Shown here in pieces: positions 10,434-20,740 of a stretch of 64,000 nucleotides of DNA. The notes beneath the pieces are model-generated. The model was not told where the DNA came from. It did not search any database and was given only the letters and a program-made list of their open reading frames with translations. Source of the stretch: Macrocybe gigantea (taxonomy: Eukaryota > Basidiomycota > Agaricomycetes > Agaricales > Callistosporiaceae); contig SJRY01000022.1 of the NCBI GenBank assembly GCA_011319805.1, positions 62,001 to 126,000 on the forward strand, given 5' to 3'. How positions within the stretch are numbered: the first letter of the stretch is position 1; every line of letters begins with the position of its first letter. Both the position numbers and the translations under genes were made by a program.

Positions 10434-13400
10434 ATGATGTCTAACTCGTTCTCGTTCTTCAACTTCAGCCCCGCAGTCGGTCAGTCGACGCTCGCGCACC
10501 AGAAGGATCTGCCCAAGCTCCCCATCCCGTCGCTCGAAGACACGTGTCGGAGGTACCTCAATGCCCTCGAATCGTTGCAGGACGAGAAGGAGCATGAGCA
10601 GACGAAGGAGGCGGTCAGAGACTTTTTGGAGAACGATGGTCCGAAGATCCAGGAGAAGCTGATCGAGTGGGCAAAGACGAAGGACAGGTGCGGATTCTCT
10701 TTGCGTCCTTATGCCGTGTGCTGACGCTCTTCCTTCAGTTACATTGAAGAGTTTTGGTACTGAGCTTCTGCTTTCGATCTCGATACCATGTCATGCTTAT
10801 CGCGTCGTTTGCTTCTAGGTATGAATCGTACCTATCGCATTCCGACCCTGTTGTTCTAGCTCTCAACCCATTCTTCGTCCTCGAGTGCGTTTATCATTGA
10901 GAATTATAATAGACAATAGCTAACTCGTGTGTTTCCATGATAGAAACGACCCCACTCCCGATCGCGGTGCCCAGCTACCCAGAGCCGCGTCGCTCATCAT
11001 CTCCTCACTAGGATTTGTTCACGATCTCCGGAAAGGCAACCTGCAACCGGACAGCGTCCGCGGCGTCCCCCTGGATATGGACCAATATACCCGACTTTTT
11101 GGTACTTCCAGGATCCCCACGGAGGTTCGTGGACGCTCTGTTTTTCTGCAAATATTCTGATAGCTGAACTTGTTGGATAGAGAGGATGCAGAATGGATGT
11201 AAAGTCAGACTCTAGGCACATCATCGTTCTCAGAAGAGGACAATTCTGTGCGTACTGCCCATCTTGTCATCTCCACTGTCCTGCTGACGAGTCATGTCTC
11301 TCAGACTGGTTTGATGTCCTTGACGAAGACAACTTGCCTCTCTTGACCGAGCGCGAAGTCTTGCGCAATCTACAAGCCATCGTCACAGACGCGGACAAGA
11401 CCCCCCGACTGGAAGTGAGTCTCTTGCTTGTGTATCGCCTGCATGTCCCGCGCTGACAACACAACAGGTGGCCCGCAACTCGGTAGGCGTCCTCACGACC
11501 GAGCACCGCAAGACGTGGTCGCAGCTGCGCAACATCCTCGCGAGCGACCGCCACAACGCCTCGTGTCTCGAGATCGTCGACGACGCGCTGTTCGTCGTGT
11601 GTCTCGATGACGCCGCGCCGGATAACCTGAACGACCTCTGCAGCAACTTTTTGTGCGGGACGTACAACCTTCAGGGCGGCGAACAGGTGGGGACGTGCAC
11701 GAATAGGTGGTACGACAAGGTGAATTGGACTGCACAGACTTTTGGCTCGTGAACTGTTTCGCGTGCTGATGCGTGCTCGATAGCTTCCAAATTATCGTCT
11801 GTGCGGATGGCGCTGCCGGTATCAATTTTGAACATACGGGCGTCGATGGTCACACCGTGCTCAGGTCAGTTACCCATCCCCGTCTCCCACCCGCAACACT
11901 AGCTGATGCACGCTTCTCCAGATTCGCCGCGGATGTGTACACCGAGGGCTTGATGCTGCTCGCGCGGTCCATCAACCCATCCGCGCCGACTCTCTTTCAC
12001 GCGCCGCTCTCGCCACACGCCAAATCGTACAAGCCGCCCCGAGGCCGCGGCGGGGGGCCGTCGTCTCCCGTGGCCGTGGATACGATCGACACGACGCCGA
12101 AGAAGCTCGAGTGGAAGATGACGCCGGAGCTACGTGTCGGCGTGCGCTTCGCCGAGACGCGGCTCAGCGCGCTGATATGCCAGAACGAGTGCCAGGCGCT
12201 CGAGTTTGATGGATATGGCAAGAACTTTATCACGAGTCACGGGTTCAGCCCGGACGCGTTCGTTCAGATGGCGTTCCAGGCCGCGTATTTCGGGCTTTAT
12301 GGTTAGTCTTTTTTTTTTTTTTTCGTTCGTCGGCGACGGAGTACGGCTTGGCTGATGTTGACGCTCTGGATGCGCAGGTCGATTCGAGTGCACGTACGAG
12401 CCGGCGATGACAAAGGCATTCTTGCACGGCAGGACTGAGGCGATTCGAACTGTGCAGCCAGAGAGCGTCAAGTTCGTAAAGGTAAGCGCCTGACAGATCG
12501 AGACTCTGCTGCGTTCTTTAACCCCAGATCCCAAGGCGTTCTATTCCGAAGCCCCGATCTCAGAGAAAGTCGCCTTGTTGCGCAAGGCGTGCGAGAGGCA
12601 CGTCAAGCTGACAAGAGAATGCAGCCAAGGTCTAGGACAGGACAGGTAAAAACAGCCTTTCCATCTCCACTGCCACGTTTCATGACGGATTGAATGTTCC
12701 TTTTTGTCAGGCATCTGTATGCGTTATACTGCCTTCTGCGCCGCCAGATGTCCGGGAACTTGAACCCTTCGTCAGACGAGCCGGACACGTCGACGCCCGC
12801 GAAGATGCCACAGATTTTCACTGATCCAGGCTACGAGACGCTCGGGACGTCGATACTCTCGACCTCGAACTGTGGCAACCCTGCTTTACGTCTGTTTGGA
12901 TTCGGCCCGGTTGCGGCGGAAGGCTATGGCATTGGCTACATCATCAAGGAGAACAAGCTCTCGATGTAGGTCGACCTTTGTTGTTTGCTTGCATTGTCTT
13001 CGTTCTGGATGGGCGCTGACCCTTGCATGTTTTGTTTGGGAACAGATGCGCATCGTCTAAGCATTTGCAGACGAGAAGGTTCCTTGACACGCTTCAGAAT
13101 TATCTGTGCGACATGCAGAGGCTGCTCATCCAGCTCCATCGCTCGGCCAATGAGCGACCCGCGCCTTTCGTCGACCACCACGGCATCCTGAGAGACTCCA
13201 AGACTGGCAGGCCCATCAACGGCTACTCCTCTGACGAGAGCGCAGAAGAGAATCAGATGGCGATCCGTACGTGGATTTCTGGCATTGGACGAAGCGCAAG
13301 GGAACCGAGACTAAAGCATGTGTTTCTAGCTGGGTATTCGTTCTTTGATACGGGCGATGTGGAGCTCCTCGGCCGTCGGAAGAGAACGTCGCACCACCCT

Positions 13401-13498
13401 GACATAGGTGAGCTTTTATAGCCTGACCACAGCATCGCCATCGTCCTTGCTGAGATTATCTTTACCCAGGTAAAATCATACCACTCGCGGAATATTAA
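10434..13498 (+). CDS. Carnitine O-acyltransferase (acetyltransferase type)
   Basis: Transfers acyl groups, probably acetyl, between CoA and carnitine. In fungi this moves acetyl units between peroxisome, cytosol and mitochondria for growth on fatty acids or acetate. Family marks in order are YESYLSHSDPVVLALNPFF, LPRAASLIISSL, TRLFGTSRIPTE, the catalytic region NFEHTGVDGHTVLR with active-site His at 11833-11835, LEFDGYGKNFI, YEPAMTKAFLHGRTEAIR, GTSILSTSNCGNPALRLFGF and CASSKHLQTRRFLDTL. The start MMSNSFSFF has no obvious organelle signal. An insert of about 45 residues around 12000-12110 is rich in Pro and Gly and resembles YAT/FacC-type cytosolic enzymes. Roughly twelve introns are needed. 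Two junctions are out of phase with the family: near 11782-11785 (two bases short or one long) and near 12528 (one base short). The tail ends KIIPLAEY. Confidence 0.88.
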
Positions 13499-14825
13499 GC
13501 GCGCACTTCCGAAATCCTGCCTGCTATCTACATGCATCTGTACCGTATATATCTATGTACATACATATCTGGGTTACATCTATTGTTGGACAACGACATG
13601 CTGTGTGAAGTGAGGTAATGTTCTGTATCACGGAAGTCATTGCATGATACAATTCATATCGCATGACAGCGTGTCCGTAATGAGGCTTTGCCACATTGGG
13701 CGAGTGGTCCACGCATTCAGGAAGGTTTGGTAAAGTTTCGGCACGGCAGCTTTGCCGAGGCGCAAAGATAGGCTTGCCGATTCGTTGGCAAAGGCTGGGT
13801 TCTAAATTCGATCCCCGTGATGGTTTCCGCGCCTTCCCGTCGCTCGCACTCGCTGGTCCACTGGTACCAGTGAGACTATTCCAAAGGGGATACCTGGACA
13901 TGTTTTGATGGCAAAGTTTGAGAAGCTCAGGTTCGATTGTGCCACACCTGCGGCATCTTACCAGTTGCACATTTGTGGTCAGGTTCCGTTTTTTCCTATC
14001 TGGAATTCATGGCTTGATATCTCACAGCAGCAATGGCTTGGTACTGATTGAACAGATGATACCTTGGGGAGAGGGGGTGCTGAGGGAAGGATTTGTTCAT
14101 GCCTAAAAGAAACGATTTATTGCATGACAGAAGAATGTATGTACTCTCCTCATCCGATCTAGTCGCTTGTTACGTTCTCACTGCCCGTCGAACATTGGCT
14201 TATGGGCGCCTAATTCGAGTCATGGCATGCCAGCAACCTGTACCTTTTCGGCATTTACGGTTGTTCTTATATCCATCGGCATCGTTGTTCTAGTGCCGCA
14301 GCCAAGACGCCGTCTTGGAAGCAGTGGAATGCGCTGGAAGATATAAAAATCCAATCCAAGATCCGCTACGCCTACTTTGTTGCTCGCCGCTGCTTTCGTC
14401 TCGCTCTGCTGTTCAGGTTCGCATCCGAGCTCCTCTTTTTCTGGGCATCTGGCAGCATCCCGTCTGTGCGACATGATTCTCGGAGACTAAAACATGACTC
14501 CCGCATAATGCCCTGCCTTTACTCTCCTTCGCTTCGCTGAACCTTGAGGAAATGTTCTGGTCGCGGCTCTTGCTTTCGATTGTCGATCCACACCAAACGT
14601 CGCTGAACTCTACTTGCTCTACCAGCTCTGTAAACTTTGTCTCTGGCGTGAATCATGACAATGGATTACAACATTTACAATATTTACACAAGTGCGTCGA
14701 ATGTTGGCTGCTTTAAACGACTAACTGGCGCACGAGGCAACGCAGACTCGGCTGCTGTAATTCACTGCTTTCTCATCTGGCTCCCCGCTCTCTGTCTTTG
14801 CGAATCTTCTCGACGTAGATGAACG
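13499..14825. other. Gene-free stretch
   Basis: About 1.3 kb between convergent genes. Several short frames occur on both strands, none with splice structure, domain features or natural composition. Nothing further is seen. Confidence 0.6.
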
Positions 14826-15439
14826 TCACCAGGATCGTCTCGACCATGTGCTCCCCTCTGGAAAGATCTCGAGAGATGCAGGTCGACGTTTTCCTATGAT
14901 GCCAAGGCTTTTGCGATGGAATGTCGCGACTGGAGTCTGCTTTTCATCATGGACGACCAGCTGGCTTGTCTCAGTACTTCAATCATGGCTAATCAATCGC
15001 CTCAGAACTCACTGTCGGGACAAACGTTCCAAGATGCCATTTGTATTCGACGCCATCGGGGCCGGTAAAAACTCGATGCCTTGGAGTATCCTGGGACCAA
15101 TGCACAGCTCGCGAAAAAAAGGGACACTTACCTTCCATATGGACCCCACCCCTCCTCTCGGAACATATCCTTCGTTCTTATCTCCTCTCCTCGAAAACGG
15201 ATAATCGACGTAGTGAGAATCCTGTGTTCAACCTGTGCTAGATGCGCGAACCTCGGCTCCGTGTCGTTGTCGTCTCCCGAAGTGGTTTGCGGAACGTCGT
15301 TAGGGAGCACGCAACTGATCGCTGACGACAGGTTGGTGACGCGGAGAGGGGTGACGACTTTGAACATGGCCTGGCCTGATTCATCTGCGTATGTCGAGTT
15401 CAACGGAGAGCGGTTTGAGAGATATAGATGCATGGCCAC
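14826..15439 (-). CDS. DUF6593 protein A, C-terminus frameshifted
   Basis: DUF6593 is an uncharacterised beta-rich domain expanded in Agaricomycetes. The first exon (15439 down to about 15131) begins MAMHLYLSNRSPLNSTYADE and reaches IIRFRGEEIRTKDMF. Later exons carry a GPDGVEYKWHLG block, TPVATFHRKSLGIIGK and RRPASLEIFPEG. Here the frame breaks: after the G-run (CCCC on the plus strand at 14853-14856) the encoded frame ends at 14826-14828. The next frame continues with HMVETILVTFIYVEKIRKD to a stop at 14773-14775, exactly the ending seen in paralogue B. One G appears to be missing, so the protein either lacks about 24 residues or the sequence has an indel. The start at 15433 is equally possible. 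The paralogue at 15838-16526 shares length and order of blocks. Confidence 0.72.
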
Positions 15440-15837
15440 TGAATGGAAGCCTCGAGGCCAGCACTCTGCTTTAAAAGAAATATGTGCACACCGGCCAGTG
15501 TGTCAGCGGCACTACGCTGTGCTGATTGACGCCCAGGCAGGGACAAGCGATCGTCGCAGTGGGATCCGAACTTAACCCCTTTTGGTCAAGGACCCACGTC
15601 TCCTTAACAATCACTACAGCAGGGCAGGTGCAATCGGACGGACTGTGCATCAACGTGTCCAATGTGTCTAATGTGGTGGTGAGAATAGTCTTTCTATGAA
15701 AATACAACCGATGGCAACCTATGGGCTGCCTTCGCTTCCAATACGTACGAAAAAAATTCCCCAAACTTCTTTGTCTCATTCTGGGCATCCACGAACATAC
15801 ACACATTCATACTTATCTTTCATATTCCATCGCAGAA
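15440..15837. other. Short intergenic region between DUF6593 genes A and B
   Basis: About 400 nt holding the presumed promoter of gene A and the 3' end of gene B. No other feature is seen. Confidence 0.5.
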
Positions 15838-16526
15838 TTAGGGACCGCCACCGCCGCGAGGGTGAGTAACCATGCGCTCCCTTTCTTTGCGTATTTTCTC
15901 GATGTACACAAAGGTGACGACGATGGTGTCGACCATATGTTGTCCTGCAGGCAATATCTCCAGGCAAGCACGTCCAAACTTGTTGGAAAAGAATAAATTC
16001 TTTCGGTGAAATCGAGCGATGGGAGTTCGTTCGTCGTTGTTGATAGTTAACTAGAAAGGTCAGATCAACCAGTCTGAGACGCCGCACGCTGGAAGAAAGT
16101 CCCAACCTCAGGTTCCAGCAAACCGAGCATCCATCTGTACTCTTTGCCGTCTGGACCTGCAAAAACACGATGCCTAGTACATGACTCAATCAGCGGTCCG
16201 AAATCCTTGAAACGGGTTACTTCAACGTACGCGCCATAGAGTCCATAACCCTCCTTGCGAAAGTAGGTCTTCGTCTCAACCTCAGTCCCAGCGAACCGTA
16301 TCACAGAAGATCCGACAACTCTGTATTCAATTTCGGCAAGGGGAACAAATCTGTCCTGAAAGTCGGCCTCGTCGCTCTTCCGAAGCACGTCGTTGGGAAC
16401 GACCCGCGTGATGGTGGATCTTCTCCCCACCAGCTTCATCGGCGTGTCGACTTTGTAGAGGACTAGACCATCGGCGTTGGTGAACTTTGCGTTGATGGGA
16501 GAGCTGTCCGTGAGATAGAGGTTCAT
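15838..16526 (-). CDS. DUF6593 protein B
   Basis: Complete member of the uncharacterised DUF6593 family. It starts MNLYLTDSSPINAKFTNADG and continues through the blocks VPNDV, SSVIRFAGTEVETKTYF, RVFAGPDGKEYRWMLGLLEPE, ERTPIARFHRK, ACLEILPAG and HMVDTIVVTFVYIEKIRKER. The last exon ends in a Gly/Arg tail (THPRGGGGP) at the stop 15838-15840. A 57-nt intron (GTACGT to CTAG, about 16188-16244) has a length divisible by three, so retaining it also leaves an open frame. A second intron lies near 16048-16103. The family's substrate or partner is unknown. The C-terminal hydrophobic strand is conserved between A and B and more diverged in C. Confidence 0.78.
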
Positions 16527-16932
16527 CCGACTCGCTGGGGTTAGTCAGGTATGAGCAGATAGCCGCAGAGAGGATGCTGTCTTTTTATTCTTCGGAAGAA
16601 GCCATAGCTCGTGATAGGCTGTGCAGGACGAGCTGTAGTCCACTCAAGTGACTAGCATCTACCCTACGGTGGTGTGACTGCGATCAAAGAAGTGCCTGCC
16701 TGCTGCGCATCTGACATCTAGGGAGAACCGGCATAGTGATCACAGTTCAGCGAAAAGATAAAACGCCGAGACGCTATGCCTCATGTCCAGCCCTGATCAT
16801 GGGACTTCATAAATCTCATACATACCTCTTCACTTCAGTTCAGCAGCGTCTGCAAGCCAAATTCACCCGAAACTTAGCAGAACCCTAGGAAAAACTCTTG
16901 TACAATCGCTGCCAATGCTGGTGGACATGATT
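16527..16932. other. Intergenic region upstream of DUF6593 B
   Basis: About 400 nt between the start of DUF6593 B and the 3' end of the GFA gene, both leftward. It probably holds the promoter of B. No gene is seen. Confidence 0.5.
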
Positions 16933-17480
16933 CTAAAGATTGGACGTAGTCCGAGATCGGACGTCCAATTCTACAACCCAACGTTTTTTGTCGGTGAGAA
17001 AAATTTCTTCTGTGGGATCTGCAGGACGACGACAACCTCAACGTCTGTCATGAAGAACGAATTGCATATAGACTCACTCCACGAGTCACTGTCTTCATCC
17101 AGAGTGCCGACCGCTAAGCCTATGAAGTCGTCTTGGTCATTGCTCACGAACATGTTGGAGCCACATTCAGGGCAAAATGATCGGGAGAGTGGGACGCCTC
17201 TCAAAGTGGCCTTGTCTACGAATGTCTTCAACGTCTTTTCTCCGCATGTCATGACGACTTGCTGTAAAATAACACAGTCCCCGGCCATGAAGCAAATCAG
17301 CATGCTACGAGCGGGACGACGTACACTGGGTCTGAAGAAGGCGCTGGCATAGAAAGCCGACCCGGTCGTCTTTTGACAATTTCGACAGTGGCAAGCCAGG
17401 ACACGGAACGGCTCGCCCGTGGCTTGGTATCTCACCGCTCCGCATAGACACGAACCACTGTAAGTAGAGGCTTGGCTCAT
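16933..17480 (-). CDS. GFA/CENP-V-fold zinc protein
   Basis: Member of the Gfa-like family (named for glutathione-dependent formaldehyde-activating enzyme), a small zinc-binding fold. In fungi most members have no proven reaction. The first exon begins [20 protein letters not shown] with the Cys-x-Cys metal site, followed by [19 protein letters not shown]. After an intron starting GTACGT the sequence continues [18 protein letters not shown] and [14 protein letters not shown], giving the second set of zinc cysteines, then [11 protein letters not shown] second intron (GTGAGT to CTGCAG, near 17021-17072) joins to [17 protein letters not shown], the usual ending motif; the stop is at 16933-16935. 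Length is about 130 residues, normal for the family. It sits between DUF6593 genes B and C with no obvious functional link. Confidence 0.82.
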
Positions 17481-17887
17481 CGTTCGATGCGCTGTACGAG
17501 GGAAACGGCCACAAAGACCGAAAACTGGACAGGTGAGCTTGATTTATAGTGCATGCCGGTGCAGATGGGGACCTGTCAGCGAACAGTGGCGAAAGTTATA
17601 CTGCAAGCAGTAAACCAGAAGCATGTTACGTTCCATTTTGCCACGGTCGTTCGTCGACCAATTCTGGCACGACCGATAGCCCAAGAAGACAAGATGATAA
17701 TGATCGATCCTACAAAGTACAGCGGGTGCCATTTATCGAGCACAATGACCTATTGGATGCAAGGTCCGGCACTACTTTAGGTATGCCGCAACCAATCGCG
17801 AGCTTTATCATGGTTCTTATCGGACGCTTCACAGAATAGGTAATGATACGTACTCAAAATTTGAACCATCACATAATGCCCAGGACT
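17481..17887. other. Intergenic region between GFA and DUF6593 C
   Basis: About 400 nt with two overlapping plus-strand frames of 75-96 codons that have no family features. It is presumed to hold the promoter of the GFA gene. Confidence 0.5.
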
Positions 17888-18533
17888 TCAAATCGGCGAA
17901 TAGTAGTCAATGGCCACTCTTTGCCTCATGAACGATACGAAAGTGGCGACCACAAGATCGAGGACTTGTATTCCAGAAGGAAACACCTCTAGAAACGCAC
18001 GACGGGATCGGGAAACAATGCCAAGTTTTGCGCGTCGGTATCGAGCGAGAAGCGTGGCGGGCTGGCCATCCATGATCAACTGCAGATCCGAAAGCAGATT
18101 CATCAGACAGCCCCGATACGTGGCTGTAATACGAACGGCGTACCACTGGAGAACGAAGACGGATTTGCCATTTGTATAATCGGTTATCGGGGCCAGTGAA
18201 TGACCATGAGCTAAAAGAAGAGGAAAATTACGCATGAGGTCATCAGTTTACGCCTTTAGCTCACTTTTCCGCTCCAGAACTGCTGAGGGGATGGAGAACG
18301 AGCTCAAGGTTTGTGGCAAAGACCTGTAACTTTGTACTTTGTGATTCATGCTGCCTAATGACGCCAACTTCTGTGCTGATATAACCTGTGCTGATTTCAC
18401 CCTCAATGCGTCTTATCTTTGTCGCTGCACCAGGCTGATCGTTAGGGGTGGATATCTCGTACAATGGACCATCTGGCGCTACGAGCAGTGTATTGATAGG
18501 ATCGTTCTGAGCCAGGGTGAGCTCCAATGACAT
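17888..18533 (-). CDS. DUF6593 protein C
   Basis: The most diverged of the three DUF6593 paralogues. Exon 1 (18533 to about 18262) begins MSLELTLAQNDPINTLLVAP, with the family's DGPLYEISTP block, and ends at a GTGAGC donor. A middle exon encodes TGPDNRLYKWQI, matching the GPDG-x-x-YRW block of A and B. After a second intron (GTACGC to CTGCAG) the last exon encodes LIMDGQPATLLARYRRAKLG, FLEVFPSGIQVLDLVVATF and a stop at 17888. The usual IEKIRKER ending is replaced by a short unrelated tail. All junctions agree in phase, so unlike gene A this copy looks intact. It is transcribed away from ATG15. Confidence 0.7.
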
Positions 18534-18896
18534 TGTGCGATGCTTGCTTTCAAGATACGTCCTCTGAATGCTGGATGGCAGGGACCAAAATTTCCCAGCC
18601 TTGTGTGTCCATGTAGTACCATTGACAATAGAGCCTGGAACGAGGCCTATCCTCGTGAGTCCCAGACTTTTCTATATGGACTTTTGCGGTCAGTATCGGT
18701 CGTAGAAGGGCCGTATTGGGTATACGCGACGGAGTCAGAAGAGTGCCATTACGCGATGTGCGCCAGAATGGACTCTAAATATCGAGTCACGTTCTCAGTC
18801 TATCATGTGATCATAACTACACACACACTCTGCGTCCACGGCTTTGCAGCCTTGCACAAAGTACACAAGGTCCTGCATGCACGAACGCGCCTCATA
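18534..18896. other. Divergent promoter region between DUF6593 C and ATG15
   Basis: An open frame runs through this stretch in phase with the ATG15 exon, but it has an unnatural composition. The ATG at 18897 gives the normal membrane-anchored N-terminus, so this stretch is taken as promoter and leader. Confidence 0.5.
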
Positions 18897-20499
18897 ATGT
18901 TCTATTTGCTTCCTACCGCACTACGGTCTCTAATTGCAAGCTTATTATGGTCCAACCAAGCCTACGAACCCCCTCTGACGCTTCAATTTACGCTTCGTCA
19001 TGAATACGCCATGTCGGACGATTTCCGCACGGTCTTTGCGGATATTCCGCAGTCTTTTGTGGCAGAAACGTTCAATATACCATCCATGAACACCCAAGTC
19101 CATGTTCCGGAGTCTCTCAACTCGTTCGCGAACGCTCGCATGCTTAGTAGACGCCGTTTGCCGTCCGAGGCATCATTATGGACGGACGACGTTGTAAAGG
19201 GCCCAGATATTCAGAAACGCGAAACGTTGCTTCAGCTAGCTATGATGACTTATAATGCGTATTCTGATGCTCCATCTGAATGGTATGAGCTGGATAACAA
19301 GTGGAATAATGTGAGTTCTCATTTCTACCTACAATGCACCGCCTTTCAAACATCCAGCAGAGCCATCCTTTCGGATGGGAGCCAGACGCAGACGGTTTAA
19401 GAGGACATGTGTTTGTCTCAGACGACAATTCGACTGTCGTTATATCTATCAAAGGAACATCTGCTGGTTGGATGGCCGGCGGAGGTGGGCCAACAACGCG
19501 AAAAGACAAACTCAACGACAACCTTTTGTTCTCCTGCTGTTGCGCGCGCGTTGGCCCGACGTGGTCCCCGGTATGCGGATGCTACTGTGGGGAGTACCGC
19601 TGTGATGAGGACTGCATCGAGGACTCTTTGAATGAAGATAGTCTGTTTTACCCTGTTGGTATTGTGAGTTGTCCCCCGCCCCTCCGGTATGGCGTCCTTT
19701 GCTAATTCTCTATTCCAGAATCTTTATAATAACGTGTCTTACATGTATCCAGATGCAACCATCTGGGTAACTGGTGCGTTTTTCGAGCTCTGTTCATATG
19801 CCCTACAAAATTTCACCCCCATAATAGGACATTCGCTAGGCGGTGCACTCGCATCTCTAATAGGGGTCACTTTTGGAGCGCCAGTCGTTGCATTTGAGGC
19901 TCCAGGAGAGAAATCGGCAGCAAGACGGCTCCACTTGCCTTCACCTGTATGTTCCCCTTTAGTATACCTGGGACAACGTCGCTTATCTGACAAACAGCCC
20001 TCCACGCAACACATAACTCATGTTTATCACACTGCGGACGTGAGTTCAAACATCGTCTCCCAGATCTTACAAACATTGATTTGGTGTTTTCCAGCCAGTT
20101 CCGATGGGCACCTGTAACGGGGTAACGTCCTATTGCGCTATTGCAGGTTTTGCAATGGAAACCAGGTTAGTACGACTTCATCTTTTTACGATGGAGCGCC
20201 TGTGATTGACATTTGAAAGATGCCATCTTGGCAAGGTTATGCGCTATGACACTGTCAACAGGCTGAACTGGAGCGTCGATCTAAGAAAGCACCCGATCAA
20301 GGTCATCATCGACAACCTGCTAAGCCAAGACTGGGACCAGGCGAGCGGCGCCGAAGTTCCACCGCTGGAGGACGAGGAAGATTGCGTGGTGAGTACATAA
20401 TCAATCGAGATGCATTTGCCCGTGAGTGTTGATGCGTTTTCTCAGGATTGCTTCAATTGGAGTTACGGAGATTATCGTAATACGAGCTTCCGAGCCTAA
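18897..20499 (+). CDS. ATG15: Autophagic phospholipase ATG15 (vacuolar lipase)
   Basis: ATG15 is a lipase delivered to the vacuole through the endomembrane system, where it breaks down the membrane of autophagic bodies. The chosen start gives [18 protein letters not shown], a membrane anchor expected of this type II protein. Landmarks are [36 protein letters not shown], the Cys-rich block around [34 protein letters not shown] with the nucleophile Ser at 19833-19835, [40 protein letters not shown] and [12 protein letters not shown]. About seven introns of 50-60 nt all splice in phase, and the protein ends [15 protein letters not shown]15 is usually single copy in fungi. Family assignment is very secure. 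Confidence 0.93.
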
Positions 20500-20740
20500 T
20501 TTACCAAGGACATACACCGATAGAGCATCTAGATGTCATTCACACTAGGTTTCTTAACGTCTGTGGATCTTAAGTTGACACAATGACCGGCCGATGAAAC
20601 GGCTTGTATTGTGAGCTTTGACGACACCTAATCATGCAAAAGAAGGATAAGTGGTGTCTATTGTTGATACTACACGGTAGTCTAGGTACGGCTTGGGTGG
20701 AGAACACCATGACGGGCTATCCATCGACTTCGCTTCCAAG

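Noticed and set aside
18540..18896. N-terminal extension of ATG15 to the ATG at 18540
   Set aside because: The extension is not protein-like and would place the membrane anchor over 110 residues inside the protein; 18897 gives the expected anchor at the N-terminus.
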